Shown here: positions 16,447 to 26,492 of the stretch, in pieces
Numbering within the stretch: position 1 is the first letter of the stretch
How the letters are laid out: every line of letters starts with the position of its first letter
NCBI RefSeq assembly: GCF_004327355.1
Contig: NZ_QJUM01000015.1
Coordinates: 62,001-126,000, forward strand
Reading direction: 5' to 3'
DNA length: 64,000 nt
DNA from: Phytopseudomonas dryadis
Lineage (GTDB): Bacteria > Pseudomonadota > Gammaproteobacteria > Pseudomonadales > Pseudomonadaceae
Made by a program: the position numbers and the translations under genes
The notes under the pieces: model-generated
Told to the model about the DNA's origin: nothing
The model's input: the letters and a program-made list of their open reading frames with translations, nothing else
Databases searched by the model: none

Positions 16447-16514
16447 TTCGTACCGCTGGGTCCTGGCCGCCCGTGCTGCGCCGTCATCCGCTCCGGAAGT
16501 GCGGGGCGGCAGGG

Positions 16515-16523
16515 TTATCCACA
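16515..16523 (+). promoter_or_regulatory. Consensus DnaA box upstream of yqhA
   Basis: TTATCCACA, identical to the DnaA consensus and exactly 500 bp from the first copy at 16015. It lies 98 bp upstream of the yqhA ATG. It may titrate DnaA or regulate yqhA; chance occurrence is possible. Confidence 0.5.
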
Positions 16524-16620
16524 GTGCGGCATTTGGCCGCGCATGGCTCGTGTAGGCGGCGTTTGCCTGTCACTTGGCGCTGGGTATACTCGCCCGCTGT
16601 TCAATCGCCCGTGAGAGTCC

Positions 16621-17112
16621 ATGGAACGCTTTATCGAAAACGCGATGTACGCATCGCGCTGGTTGCTGGCGCCGATCTACTTCGGCTTGTCGCTTGGCCT
16701 ATTGGCGCTGGCGCTGAAGTTTTTCCAGGAAGTTTTCCATATCCTGCCGAATGTATTCGCCCTCGCCGAGGCTGACCTGATCCTGGTGCTGCTGTCGTTG
16801 ATCGACATGGCCCTGGTCGGCGGCCTGCTGGTGATGGTGATGATTTCCGGCTACGAGAACTTCGTTTCGCAGCTCGACATCGATGACAGCAAGGAAAAGC
16901 TCACCTGGCTGGGCAAGATGGATTCCAGCTCGCTGAAGATGAAGGTGGCGGCGTCGATCGTGGCGATCTCCTCGATCCACTTGCTGCGGGTGTTCATGGA
17001 TGCGCGCAGTTACGACACCAGCCACCTGATGTGGTACGTGATCATTCACATGACCTTCGTCGCTTCGGCCTTCGCCATGGGCTATCTGGACAGGCTCACC
17101 AAGCACGACTGA
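16621..17112 (+). CDS. YqhA family inner-membrane protein (UPF0114)
   Basis: 163 residues, the family length. Recognisable by its start [20 protein letters not shown] and the core [24 protein letters not shown]. Four hydrophobic segments at about 12-35, 52-75, 105-122 and 132-155 indicate a multi-pass inner-membrane protein. The function of this widespread family is not established. Single gene; the preceding region carries a DnaA box and possible promoter sequence (GGGTATACT near 16580). Confidence 0.9.
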   Translation: MERFIENAMYASRWLLAPIYFGLSLGLLALALKFFQEVFHILPNVFALAEADLILVLLSLIDMALVGGLLVMVMISGYENFVSQLDIDDSKEKLTWLGKMDSSSLKMKVAASIVAISSIHLLRVFMDARSYDTSHLMWYVIIHMTFVASAFAMGYLDRLTKHD

Positions 17113-17178
17113 TCGGCGGGAGCCTGCAGTTTTCCGGGATGGCACGATTAAATGGTATGCCGGGGCCCGGGACGCCCT

Positions 17179-17273
17179 GCAGGAGCCCGCGACCCCGCGG
17201 CGATTGATGGCCCATGACACGCTTTGTGGGGATGGCCACCGGCGCATCGCGCCGAGGCCGACGCTCCTGTACC
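17179..17273. repeat. Pseudomonad REP-type element
   Basis: A diverged copy of the GTAGGAGC...GCTCCTAC family (here GCAGGAGCC to GCTCCTGTAC) between yqhA and fklB. It keeps the internal inverted GGCC motifs and the GCGCATCGCGCCGAGG block. Confidence 0.7.
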
Positions 17274-17376
17274 GGCGGCGGTTTGCCGCTTTTCTGTAGG
17301 CGCCGCAGAATCGCCGACGGCCCTCAACGACTGTGCTAGTCTGGCCGGCCTTTTTTCCAGCCTGCGGAGCCGCGCC

Positions 17377-17994
17377 ATGTCCGAACTCAATCTCTCCACT
17401 GACGAAACCCGCGTCAGCTACGGTATCGGCCGCCAGCTCGGCAGCCAACTGCGTGACAATCCACCGCCCGGCGTCAGCCTGGATGCGGTGCTGGCCGGCC
17501 TGGCCGATGCCTTCACCGGCCTGGAAAGTCGTGTCAGCGAGGCCGAGCTGTCGGCCAGCTTCAAGGTGATCCGCGATGTCATGCAGGCCGAAGCCAAGGC
17601 CAAGGCCGAAGCGGCCGCGGGCGCCGGTCTGGCCTTCCTGGCCGAGAACGCCAAGCGCGAAGGCATCACCGTGCTGGCGTCCGGGCTGCAGTACGAAGTG
17701 CTGACTGCTGGCGCGGGCGCCAAGCCATCGCGTGAAGACAGCGTGCGCACCCATTACCACGGCACCCTGATCGACGGCAGTGTGTTCGACAGCTCCTACG
17801 AGCGTGGTCAGCCGGCCGAGTTTCCGGTCGGTGGGGTGATCGCCGGTTGGACCGAAGCCCTGCAGCTCATGGGTACCGGCAGCAAATGGCGCCTGTATGT
17901 GCCGAGCGAACTGGCCTACGGCGCCCAGGGCGTGGGCAGCATCCCGCCGCACAGCGTGCTGGTGTTCGACGTCGAGTTGCTGGATATCCTCTAA
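17377..17994 (+). CDS. fklB: FKBP-type peptidyl-prolyl isomerase FklB
   Basis: 205 residues. The N-terminal helical dimerisation domain (SYGIGRQLGSQL, then an Ala/Lys/Glu-rich linker helix) is followed by a C-terminal FKBP domain from about residue 105 with VRTHYHGTLIDGSVFDSSYERG, VIAGWTEALQLMGTGSKWRLYVPSELAYG and HSVLVFDVELLDI. No signal peptide, so cytoplasmic like E. coli FklB. It catalyses cis-trans isomerisation at prolines and acts as a chaperone. A GCGGAG ribosome-binding site precedes the ATG at 17377; the frame open from 17224 is repeat sequence. Confidence 0.93.
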   Translation: MSELNLSTDETRVSYGIGRQLGSQLRDNPPPGVSLDAVLAGLADAFTGLESRVSEAELSASFKVIRDVMQAEAKAKAEAAAGAGLAFLAENAKREGITVLASGLQYEVLTAGAGAKPSREDSVRTHYHGTLIDGSVFDSSYERGQPAEFPVGGVIAGWTEALQLMGTGSKWRLYVPSELAYGAQGVGSIPPHSVLVFDVELLDIL

Positions 17995-18066
17995 GCGCTC
18001 TCGGCGTGGCGTCTTTGTTGGGGCGCTGCGCCACCTCGCTCCCGGGAGCGAGGCAGTGGCCAGGTG

Positions 18067-18294
18067 TCACGGGCGCAAGGCCCGGGCATAGCAGTAGAGG
18101 AACAGGCTGCGTACCAGTTCCTTGAGCACCAGTGGCTCGCTCGAGCTGAGTTCGTGCAGATCCAGGTCGCCCTGGTTGCGCAGTTCGTCCAGTGCTTCTT
18201 CCTCCAGCACCGCGCAGACTTCTCCGGTTTCGCGGTGCAGGATGCGCAGATAGGGGTGCGGTCGATCCAGCCAGGCGTCTATTAGGTAAGTCAT
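18067..18294 (-). CDS. Small conserved protein, probably iron-regulated
   Basis: 75 residues: MTYLIDAWLDRPHPYLRILHRETGEV followed by an acidic middle (EEEALDELRNQGDLDLHEL) and a helical C-terminus. I do not know its function. The start was chosen at the ATG nine bases after GGGAG; two ATGs further upstream (18303, 18300) are too close to that site. A Fur-box-like palindrome lies 27-46 bp upstream. Gene order points to P. aeruginosa PA4570 (from memory). Confidence 0.75.
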   Translation of the reverse strand: MTYLIDAWLDRPHPYLRILHRETGEVCAVLEEEALDELRNQGDLDLHELSSSEPLVLKELVRSLFLYCYARALRP

Positions 18295-18320
18295 GCTCAT
18301 CATCTCCCTGTTGGTGATGT

Positions 18321-18340
18321 GATGAGAATAATTCTTATTA
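18321..18340 (-). promoter_or_regulatory. Fur-box-like operator
   Basis: GAGAAT-A-ATTCTT is a 6-1-6 inverted repeat with an exact AGAAT-A-ATTCT core in an AT-rich patch. This is the form of a Fur site, directly upstream of the 75-residue gene. It predicts repression when iron is plentiful. Confidence 0.55.
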
Positions 18341-18503
18341 CGTTAATAGCAAGGCTTAATCGTGCCCTTTCGTCGATCCATGAAAAATCGCCGGTAGCAA
18401 TTTTCGGCGTCGCTGGCGACGGTTCGTGGGCTGGCGGGCTATAAACAGGCTATGCCCCGCCCTGCAGGATTCAGCAACAAGCGCGCAGAACTGCCGCATT
18501 TGC

Positions 18504-18594
18504 GTAGGAGCCGCGACCTCGCGGCGAATCGTGGCCATAGCGCAATTTATGCAGCATGGCCGCCATCGCATCGCGCCGGGGGCGACGCTCCTAC
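18504..18594. repeat. Pseudomonad REP-type element
   Basis: 91-bp copy running from GTAGGAGCCGCGACCTCG to GACGCTCCTAC, with the internal GTGGCCAT...ATGGCCGCC inverted motif. It lies in the gap between the Fur-box promoter and ispB. Confidence 0.85.
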
Positions 18595-18651
18595 TGTGCG
18601 AACGGGCCAAGGAGCAAGACGGTATCTACGCTTCCTGCAACATATCGCCAT

Positions 18652-18678
18652 AAAAAAGCCCGTCACTGGGACGGGCTC
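18652..18678 (-). terminator. Intrinsic terminator of ispB
   Basis: On the minus strand AGAGCCCGTCCC-AGT-GACGGGCTTTTTT: a GC-rich stem followed by six T, starting 18 bases after the ispB stop. Confidence 0.9.
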
Positions 18679-18695
18679 TCTGGCGCGGCTGTTGC

Positions 18696-19664
18696 TCAGT
18701 GGGTGCGGGCCACGGCGAAGCGGCTCAGTTCCACCAGAGCATCCCGGTATTCACCGGCAGGCAGCTTCTCCAGGCAGACAATGGCGCGTTCGGCGTAATC
18801 GCGGGCCAGTTGCGCGGTGTAGTCCAGGGCGCCAGCGGCTTCCACGGCGTTGCGGATGCTTTCCAGATCCTCCAGGCCGCCTTTCTGGATGGCCTGGCGC
18901 ACCAGGGCGGCCTGTTCGGGCTGGCCTTCGCGCATGGTGTAGATCAGCGGCAGGGTCGGTTTGCCTTCGGCCAGGTCGTCGCCGACGTTCTTGCCCAGTG
19001 TGGTGGCATCGCCGCGGTAGTCGAGCAGGTCGTCGACCAGTTGAAAGGCCACGCCGAGATGGTCGCCGAAGGTGCGCAACGCTTCGGTCTGCTCGGGCGT
19101 CGCCCCGGCCAGGGCCGCGGCGCTGTGGGTCGAGGCCTCGAAGAGCATGGCGGTCTTGCCGCGGATGACTTCCATGTAGGTTTCTTCGCTGGTGCTGGCG
19201 TCGCGGATCTTCGACAGCTGCAGCACTTCGCCCTCGGCGATCACCCGGGTGGCCTTGGAGAGGATCTTCATGACCGGCATGGAGCCCAGCTCGACCATCA
19301 TTTCGAAGGAGCGCGAATAGAGGAAGTCGCCGACCAGCACGCTCGGGGCGTTGCCCCATTGGGCGTTGGCGGTGCTGCGGCCACGGCGCATGTCGGACAT
19401 GTCGACCACGTCGTCGTGCAGCAGGGTGGCGGTGTGCAGGAACTCGATGGTGGCAGCCAGCAGGCGCAGTTTGTCGTCGTGCAGGCCCAGCGCTTTGCCG
19501 CTGAGCAGGACGAGCAGGGGGCGCAGGCGTTTGCCGCCCGCGGAAATGATGTAGTCGCCGATCTTCTCGACCAGCGGGACGCGGGATACCAGCTGCTGAC
19601 GGATAATGCCGTCGACAGCGGTAAAGTCATCCGCCACCACACTGTAGAAAGCCTGGGGTTGCAT
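18696..19664 (-). CDS. ispB: Polyprenyl (octaprenyl/nonaprenyl) diphosphate synthase
   Basis: 322 residues from the ATG at 19664 (MQPQAFYSVVADDFTAVDG), the standard IspB length; the open frame upstream to 19844 is not conserved-looking. Trans-prenyltransferase motifs: GGKRLRPLLVLL, the first Asp-rich motif LLHDDVVDMSDMRRG and the second FQLVDDLLDYRGD. It extends farnesyl diphosphate with isopentenyl diphosphate to make the ubiquinone side chain; pseudomonads usually make Q9. Divergent from rplU-rpmA-obg, the usual arrangement in gammaproteobacteria. Confidence 0.95.
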   Translation of the reverse strand: MQPQAFYSVVADDFTAVDGIIRQQLVSRVPLVEKIGDYIISAGGKRLRPLLVLLSGKALGLHDDKLRLLAATIEFLHTATLLHDDVVDMSDMRRGRSTANAQWGNAPSVLVGDFLYSRSFEMMVELGSMPVMKILSKATRVIAEGEVLQLSKIRDASTSEETYMEVIRGKTAMLFEASTHSAAALAGATPEQTEALRTFGDHLGVAFQLVDDLLDYRGDATTLGKNVGDDLAEGKPTLPLIYTMREGQPEQAALVRQAIQKGGLEDLESIRNAVEAAGALDYTAQLARDYAERAIVCLEKLPAGEYRDALVELSRFAVARTH

Positions 19665-19808
19665 CGGCTGCAGGTGCTCCTTCTGGGTTGCGCGGCATGT
19701 TAGGTGCTGTTGATGTTTCAGCGCAAGCCGAAGGGCGGCGCGCGGGGCCTGAAAAGGCAGCGACCCTATTGGGCAGGGGTGGGCTATCAAGGCGAGTGCC
19801 TGCGGCGC

Positions 19809-19837
19809 TTGCGCCGGGCCAATGGCTTGCGTACAAT
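19809..19837 (+). promoter_or_regulatory. Promoter of rplU-rpmA
   Basis: TTGCGC and TACAAT with exactly 17 bases between, in the 310-bp gap between ispB and rplU. The predicted start near 19844 gives a leader of about 130 nt before rplU. The rest of the gap shows no other gene. Confidence 0.6.
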
Positions 19838-19974
19838 CGCGCACCCTGAACTTCCCCCTGGGTATTTCCCTGCCTTACGCAATTGCACGGGTGTCCATCC
19901 GGCCCCGAGCAGCCATGCCAGTCGACACTTATTCCTATAAAGCGCTGGGTGAGCAGGATTAACGGAGATTTACC

Positions 19975-20286
19975 ATGTACGCAGTAATTGTTACTGGTGG
20001 CAAGCAATACAAGGTCACCGAAGGCGAATACCTCAAGGTCGAGAAACTGGAAATCGCCACTGGCGAAGCCGTGACTTTCGACCGCGTGTTGCTGATCGGC
20101 AACGGTGATGACGTGACCATCGGCGCTCCGGTCGTCGAAGGCGCCAAGGTGTCGGCTGAAGTCGTTGCGCAAGGTCGCCACGATAAAGTCACCATCATCA
20201 AGTTCCGTCGCCGTAAGCACCACATGAAGCGTCAGGGCCACCGTCAGTGGTTCACCGAGATCAAAATCACCGGTATTCAGGCCTGA
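19975..20286 (+). CDS. rplU: 50S ribosomal protein L21
   Basis: 103 residues. [26 protein letters not shown] and the C-terminal [25 protein letters not shown] are unmistakable bL21. It binds 23S rRNA. First gene of the rplU-rpmA pair, 38 bp before rpmA, with a GGAGAT ribosome-binding site. Confidence 0.98.
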   Translation: MYAVIVTGGKQYKVTEGEYLKVEKLEIATGEAVTFDRVLLIGNGDDVTIGAPVVEGAKVSAEVVAQGRHDKVTIIKFRRRKHHMKRQGHRQWFTEIKITGIQA

Positions 20287-20324
20287 TTCGTTTCGCCTGA
20301 ACCCTTTATAGGAGTATTGAACTC

Positions 20325-20582
20325 ATGGCACACAAAAAAGCTGGCGGTAGTACCCGCAACGGTCGCGACTCAGAAGCCAAACGCCTTGGCGTGAAGATGT
20401 ATGGCGGCCAGAAAATCGTTCCTGGCAACATCATCGTGCGTCAGCGCGGCACCCAGTTCCACGCCGGTTACGGCGTCGGCATGGGTAAGGATCACACCCT
20501 CTTCGCGAAAATCGAAGGCGTGATCAAGTTCGAAGTGAAAGGCGCCTTCGGTCGTCGTTACGTGAGCGTCGTCGCGGCCTGA
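20325..20582 (+). CDS. rpmA: 50S ribosomal protein L27
   Basis: 85 residues. [24 protein letters not shown] and the central [22 protein letters not shown] are bL27. Its N-terminal tail reaches the peptidyl transferase centre. Strong AGGAG ribosome-binding site. A terminator follows. Confidence 0.98.
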   Translation: MAHKKAGGSTRNGRDSEAKRLGVKMYGGQKIVPGNIIVRQRGTQFHAGYGVGMGKDHTLFAKIEGVIKFEVKGAFGRRYVSVVAA

Positions 20583-20597
20583 TCGCGCGGTTGCTGG

Positions 20598-20626
20598 AAA
20601 AGCCCCGTCTGCGACGGGGCTTTTTT
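20598..20626 (+). terminator. Intrinsic terminator after rpmA
   Basis: AAAAGCCCCGTC-TGC-GACGGGGCTTTTTT, a perfect stem with six T, 15 bp after the rpmA stop. It separates the ribosomal genes from obg. Confidence 0.95.
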
Positions 20627-20778
20627 GTTTCTGTATCCTATGGCGTGGTGATCGAGTCTCCCGGTGTGTGGGGAGGTGACGAGTCGCGCAGTGCGTGGGT
20701 TCTTGCCAAACTGTCCTGGGTTCAAGCGGGCGGTTTCAGGACAATTTTGCAAGCACCCGGTGTTCCTTGTTTCAGTGA

Positions 20779-22029
<1,251 letters not shown>

Positions 22030-22040
22030 ATGGACGACCG

Positions 22041-22064
22041 ACGCCGCTTGATTGCGGCGTTTTT
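22041..22064 (+). terminator. Intrinsic terminator after obg
   Basis: ACGCCGC-TTGATT-GCGGCGT followed by TTTT, 12 bp after the obg stop. proB may therefore need its own promoter or read-through. Confidence 0.8.
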
Positions 22065-22115
22065 GTCAGTGTCCGGGGTGGTCTGTCGTAACGCATTCTG
22101 TTTGAGGTTGGAATC

Positions 22116-23234
22116 ATGCGTGACAAGGTGAGCGGCGCGCGGCGCTGGGTGGTGAAGATCGGCAGTGCGTTGTTGACGGCCGATGGGCGTGGCCTGGATC
22201 GTGCGGCAATGGCGGTCTGGGTCGAGCAGATGGTGGCGCTGCGCGCGCAGGGCGTGGAGCTGGTGCTGGTGTCCTCGGGGGCGGTGGCGGCCGGTATGAG
22301 TCGCCTCGGCTGGACGGCGCGACCCAGTGCCATCCATGAGCTGCAGGCGGCGGCGGCCATTGGCCAGATGGGGCTGGTGCAGGCCTGGGAGTCGAGTTTC
22401 GGCGAGCACGGCCGGCGCACCGCGCAGATCCTGCTGACCCATGACGACCTGTCGGATCGCAAGCGCTACCTGAATGCGCGCAGCACCCTGCGCACCCTGG
22501 TCGAGCTGGATGTGGTGCCGGTCATCAACGAGAACGACACGGTGGTCACCGACGGTATCCGTTTCGGCGACAACGACACCCTGGCGGCGCTGGTGGCCAA
22601 CCTGGTGGAGGCGGATCTGCTGGTGATCCTCACCGATCGCGATGGCATGTACGATGCCGACCCGCGCCATAACCCCGATGCCCAGCTGATCCACGAGGCG
22701 CGTGCCGACGACCCGGCGCTCGATGCGGTGGCGGGGGCGGTCGGCGGTGCGCTGGGGCGTGGCGGCATGCAGACCAAGCTGCGCGCGGCGCGCCTGGCGG
22801 CGCGCTCGGGGGCGCACACGGTGATCGTCGGCGGCGGTATCGAGCAGGTATTGGCGCGCCTCAAGGCCGGCGAGTTGCTCGGTACCCTGCTGGTGCCGGA
22901 GCGCGGCATGCTGGCGGCGCGCAAGCAGTGGCTGGCCGGGCATCTGCAGACCCGCGGCACCCTGGTGCTGGATGCCGGCGCGGTGAAGGCGCTGGTGTCC
23001 GATCGCAAGAGCCTGCTGCCGGTCGGGGTCAAGGCGGTGCAGGGCAGTTTCCGCCGCGGCGAGATGGTGGTGTGCGTGGCGCCGGACGGCCGTGAAGTCG
23101 CCCGGGGCCTGGCCAACTACAGTGCGCTCGAGGCGCAGAAGATCATTGGCCGGCCCTCGGATGATATCGAGCAACTGCTCGGCTATGTCGATGAGCCCGA
23201 GCTGGTGCATCGCGATAACCTGATTCTGGTCTAA
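22116..23234 (+). CDS. proB: Glutamate 5-kinase
   Basis: 372 residues, the long two-domain form. Amino-acid-kinase domain: [63 protein letters not shown]-terminal PUA domain begins at about residue 275 ([23 protein letters not shown]). It phosphorylates glutamate, the first step of proline synthesis, and is normally inhibited by proline. The start follows GAGG. Confidence 0.96.
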   Translation: MRDKVSGARRWVVKIGSALLTADGRGLDRAAMAVWVEQMVALRAQGVELVLVSSGAVAAGMSRLGWTARPSAIHELQAAAAIGQMGLVQAWESSFGEHGRRTAQILLTHDDLSDRKRYLNARSTLRTLVELDVVPVINENDTVVTDGIRFGDNDTLAALVANLVEADLLVILTDRDGMYDADPRHNPDAQLIHEARADDPALDAVAGAVGGALGRGGMQTKLRAARLAARSGAHTVIVGGGIEQVLARLKAGELLGTLLVPERGMLAARKQWLAGHLQTRGTLVLDAGAVKALVSDRKSLLPVGVKAVQGSFRRGEMVVCVAPDGREVARGLANYSALEAQKIIGRPSDDIEQLLGYVDEPELVHRDNLILV

Positions 23235-23240
23235 AGGCAG

Positions 23241-23261
23241 CTTCAAGCTTCAAGCTTCAAG
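23241..23261. repeat. Short tandem repeat CTTCAAG x3
   Basis: Three exact copies of a 7-nt unit directly after the proB stop. This motif is common between pseudomonad genes. It is nearly self-complementary and may fold weakly. Confidence 0.7.
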
Positions 23262-23301
23262 CGAAGAGGGGCGGCTTGGCTGTGTCCATCGAGGAGGTCG
23301 T

Positions 23302-23760
23302 ATGAAGGCAGGATGGCTTGGCGTGTTGTGTGCGTTGCCGCTGTGGGTGTCCGCCGAGCAGATCGGCGAGGTGTCCACGGTGTTCAAGTGGATGGGGCCC
23401 AACGACAAGATCGTGGTCGAGGCGTTCGACGATCCCAGGGTGGCGGGCGTGACCTGCTACCTGTCGCGGGCCAAGACCGGTGGCGTGAAGGGCGGCCTGG
23501 GGCTTGCCGAGGATCGCGCCGAAGCGTCCATCGCCTGCCGTCAGGTCGGGCCGATTCGTTTCGAGGGCGAATTGAAGGCGGGGGAGGAGGTCTTCCGCGA
23601 GCGCACCTCGCTGATCTTCAAGACCATGCAGGTGGTGCGCTTCTTCGACGAGAAGCGCAACGCCCTGGTGTACCTGGTCTATAGCGACCGCGTCATCGAG
23701 GGCAGTCCGCAGAATGCGGTCACGGCGATCCCGATCATGCCTTGGCCTGACGCTCGTTAG
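23302..23760 (+). CDS. creA: CreA family periplasmic protein
   Basis: 152 residues with a signal peptide ([18 protein letters not shown]). Family hallmarks [60 protein letters not shown] and [20 protein letters not shown]. Two cysteines could form a disulfide. Function not established. GAGGAGG precedes the ATG. It lies between proB and rpsT as in P. aeruginosa (from memory). Confidence 0.92.
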   Translation: MKAGWLGVLCALPLWVSAEQIGEVSTVFKWMGPNDKIVVEAFDDPRVAGVTCYLSRAKTGGVKGGLGLAEDRAEASIACRQVGPIRFEGELKAGEEVFRERTSLIFKTMQVVRFFDEKRNALVYLVYSDRVIEGSPQNAVTAIPIMPWPDAR

Positions 23761-23875
23761 AGTCGGGTTTCACGTCCTGTGGTTCGACAAGAGGCGCTTG
23801 AGGCTGGAGGCTGAACGATTCGTACGGCGTTCAGCCTCTAGCGCTTTTTCCGGCTTATCTGTATTCGAAGGCAAT

Positions 23876-23902
23876 AAAAAACCGACCCTGGGGTCGGTTT
23901 TT
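23876..23902. terminator. Bidirectional terminator creA/rpsT
   Basis: AAAAAACCGACCC-TG-GGGTCGGTTTTT has A and T runs on both sides of a GC-rich stem, so it can stop transcription of rpsT (minus) and of creA (plus). Confidence 0.93.
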
Positions 23903-23917
23903 CAAGAAACGTGCAGC

Positions 23918-24196
23918 TTAGGCAGCGGCGGCTTCGCCGAGTGCCTTGATGTGCCCGTTCAGGCGGCTCTTGTGGCGAGCGGCCTTGTTCTTGTGGATGA
24001 TGCCCTTGTCGGCCATGCGGTCGATTACAGGCACCGCCAGAACGTAAGCGGCTTGTGCTTTCTCGTGGTCTTTGGCGTCGATGGCCTTGACCACGTTCTT
24101 GATGTAGGTACGAACCATGGAGCGCAGGCTGGCGTTATGGCTACGACGCTTCTCAGCCTGTTTTGCGCGTTTTTTGGCAGAAGGTGTATTGGCCAC
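23918..24196 (-). CDS. rpsT: 30S ribosomal protein S20 (GTG start)
   Basis: 92 residues: [26 protein letters not shown], the basic helical bS20 that binds 16S rRNA. The start is GTG at 24196, seven bases after GAGGAG. The TTG two codons earlier is too near the ribosome-binding site. GTG or TTG starts are common for rpsT and take part in its autoregulation in E. coli. Confidence 0.96.
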   Translation of the reverse strand: MANTPSAKKRAKQAEKRRSHNASLRSMVRTYIKNVVKAIDAKDHEKAQAAYVLAVPVIDRMADKGIIHKNKAARHKSRLNGHIKALGEAAAA

Positions 24197-24672
24197 CGTC
24201 AAGCTCCTCGAAAACTAAGGGGTTACAGACAAATAAGGCCGCGAATCATGCCGGTGAGCGCTGCGCTTGTCAAGGCGGATCGCTGGTCGGTCGTCAGCCG
24301 GGTGGGAAATGCCTGTCAGTTGAGCATCGGGCCCGCAAAACGGCGGTTTGCCCTGGCCCTGTGGGAGCCGCGCCTCCGCGGCGATTGGTGGCCGTGACAC
24401 GCTTTTGTGCGATGGCCACCCTCGCATCGCGCCGAGGTCGATGCGCCTCACGGGCGGTGGTTTGCCGCTCTCCTGTAGGCGCCCCTGCTTCTACAAAAAC
24501 CTTATCCGATCGGCATTACCCGGGAGGGTGCTTTCTCGGCGCGGGGATTCTACACTCGCCGCCCGTGCAGGTGAATGCCGCACGCATGCGCCGTTTTGTG
24601 GTCTGTGTCTGGCGCGATGCGGTGATTGCCGCTGAACGAAGCTCACTCCCTGAACCAGAGCACCTCTGCTGA
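24197..24672. repeat. Intergenic region rpsT/murJ with degenerate REP-type element
   Basis: 476 bases between divergent genes. At about 24361-24453 is a decayed repeat of the GTAGGAGC family (GTGGGAGCCGCGCCTCCGCGG to GTCGATGCGCCTCAC) with the usual GATGGCCACC centre, then a lone CTCCTGTAGG at 24471-24480. The remainder holds no gene; promoters for both flanking genes are expected. Confidence 0.65.
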
Positions 24673-26217
24673 ATGAACCTACTCAAGTCGCTGGCCGCCG
24701 TCAGCTCGATCACCATGCTCTCGCGGGTTCTCGGTTTTGTCCGCGATACCATCATGGCGCGTATCTTCGGCGCGGGCATCGCCTCGGACGCCTTCGTGGT
24801 GGCCTTCAAGCTGCCCAACCTGTTGCGGCGCATTTTCGCCGAGGGGGCGTTTTCCCAGGCCTTCGTGCCGATCCTGGCCGAATACAAGGCGCAGAAGGGC
24901 GAGGAGGCGACCCGAACCTTCGTCGCCTATGTCGCCGGGCAACTGACCCTGGTGCTGGCGCTGGTGACGCTGCTCGGCGTGCTGGCCGCACCGTGGATCG
25001 TCTGGGCCTCGGCGCCGGGTTTCAGTGACAACCCGGAGCGCTTCGAGCTGACCAGCGACCTGCTGCGGGTGACCTTTCCTTATATTCTGCTGATCTCGCT
25101 CTCGTCCTTCGTCGGAGCGCTGCTCAATACCTGGAACCGGTTCGCCGTGCCGGCTTTCGTGCCGACCCTGCTGAACGTCAGCATGATCGTCTTCGCCCTG
25201 TTCCTGACCCCGTATTTCGATCCGCCGATCATGGCCATGGGCTGGGCCGTGCTGGTCGGCGGCCTGCTGCAGTTGCTCTATCAGTTGCCCCATCTGCGCA
25301 AGATCGGCCTGTTGGTGCTGCCGCGCATCAATATGCGCGACAGCGGCGTCTGGCGTGTGTTGCGGCAGATGGGGCCGGCGATTCTCGGGGTCTCGGTGGC
25401 GCAGATATCGCTGATCATCAATACCGTGTTCGCCTCCTTTCTGGTCGCCGGTTCGGTGTCGTGGATGTACTACGCCGACCGTCTGATGGAGCTTCCGGCG
25501 GGGGTGCTGGGCGTGGCGCTGGGGACGATCCTGTTGCCGTCGCTGTCGAAGAGCCATGCCTCTGCCGATCCTGCGGCCTATTCGAAGCTGCTCGACTGGG
25601 GGCTGCGCCTGTGCCTGCTGCTGGCGCTACCCTGCGCCCTGGCGCTGGCGGTACTGGCCGAGCCGCTGGTGGTGGCGCTGTTCCAGTACGGCAAGTTCAC
25701 CGCGGCCGACGCCGACATGACCCAGCGTGCCCTGCTCGCCTACTCGGTAGGGTTGCTGGGGATGCTGCTGGTCAAGGTGCTCGCCCCGGGCTTCTATGCC
25801 CGCCAGGACATCCGCACGCCGGTGCGCATCGCCATGTTCACCCTGCTGATGACCCAGGTGATGAACCTGCTGTTCATCTTCGTCATCCCGCTGGCCCATG
25901 CCGGCCTGGCCTTGTCCATCGGTCTGGCGGCCTGCCTGAATGCCGGCCTGCTCTACTGGAAGCTGCGCGCGCGTAACTTCTATCAGCCGCAACCGGGATG
26001 GTTGCCCTTCATCGTCAAGCTGGTGATCGCGGTGCTGGTCATGGTCGCGGTCTTGCTGGGGGCGCTATGGCTGATGCCGGCCTGGGATCAGGGTGTGATG
26101 CTGGAGCGCTTGCTGCGCCTCGGCGTGCTGGTGATCGTGGGGGCGCTCAGCTATTTCGCCGTGCTGGCGATACTGGGTTTTCGTCTGCGTGATTTCGCCC
26201 GGCGCTCGGTCAACTGA
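24673..26217 (+). CDS. murJ: Lipid II flippase MurJ
   Basis: 514 residues, with about 14 hydrophobic segments. N-terminus [30 protein letters not shown] and [29 protein letters not shown] are classic MurJ (MviN). It flips lipid II across the inner membrane for peptidoglycan synthesis, using conserved arginines in the cavity. Essential in many bacteria. Followed by ribF after 275 bp that include a repeat. Confidence 0.96.
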   Translation: MNLLKSLAAVSSITMLSRVLGFVRDTIMARIFGAGIASDAFVVAFKLPNLLRRIFAEGAFSQAFVPILAEYKAQKGEEATRTFVAYVAGQLTLVLALVTLLGVLAAPWIVWASAPGFSDNPERFELTSDLLRVTFPYILLISLSSFVGALLNTWNRFAVPAFVPTLLNVSMIVFALFLTPYFDPPIMAMGWAVLVGGLLQLLYQLPHLRKIGLLVLPRINMRDSGVWRVLRQMGPAILGVSVAQISLIINTVFASFLVAGSVSWMYYADRLMELPAGVLGVALGTILLPSLSKSHASADPAAYSKLLDWGLRLCLLLALPCALALAVLAEPLVVALFQYGKFTAADADMTQRALLAYSVGLLGMLLVKVLAPGFYARQDIRTPVRIAMFTLLMTQVMNLLFIFVIPLAHAGLALSIGLAACLNAGLLYWKLRARNFYQPQPGWLPFIVKLVIAVLVMVAVLLGALWLMPAWDQGVMLERLLRLGVLVIVGALSYFAVLAILGFRLRDFARRSVN

Positions 26218-26317
26218 GCCCTGACAGCCATCATTGCGCCGGCAGCGAGCTATTGTGGTGCGCGCGGCGCCTCTCATGAACAATTGTAGTCAATTGATTT
26301 ATATATGAATGAATACC

Positions 26318-26380
26318 CGTAGGATGGGGCGGGCCGCGTAGGTGCAACCCATCGACAATTGATGGGGTGCACCCATCCTG
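26318..26380. repeat. Palindromic repeat (GTAGGATGGG type)
   Basis: CGTAGGATGGG at 26318 and CCCATCCTGC near 26372 enclose a second inverted repeat GGTGCAACCCATC/GATGGGGTGCACC. It is the same family as the perfect 24-bp hairpin at 30305-30359. Confidence 0.75.
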
Positions 26381-26492
26381 CCGCCTGCATCCTCCTGTTT
26401 GCTGCGCGATAACGCAGCGGCGAAGGCGGCCAGCCTACCCGGCGCCTGCCGCTGTGCGTATAATTGGCCACTTTGTGAGCAAGAAGCGCGTT

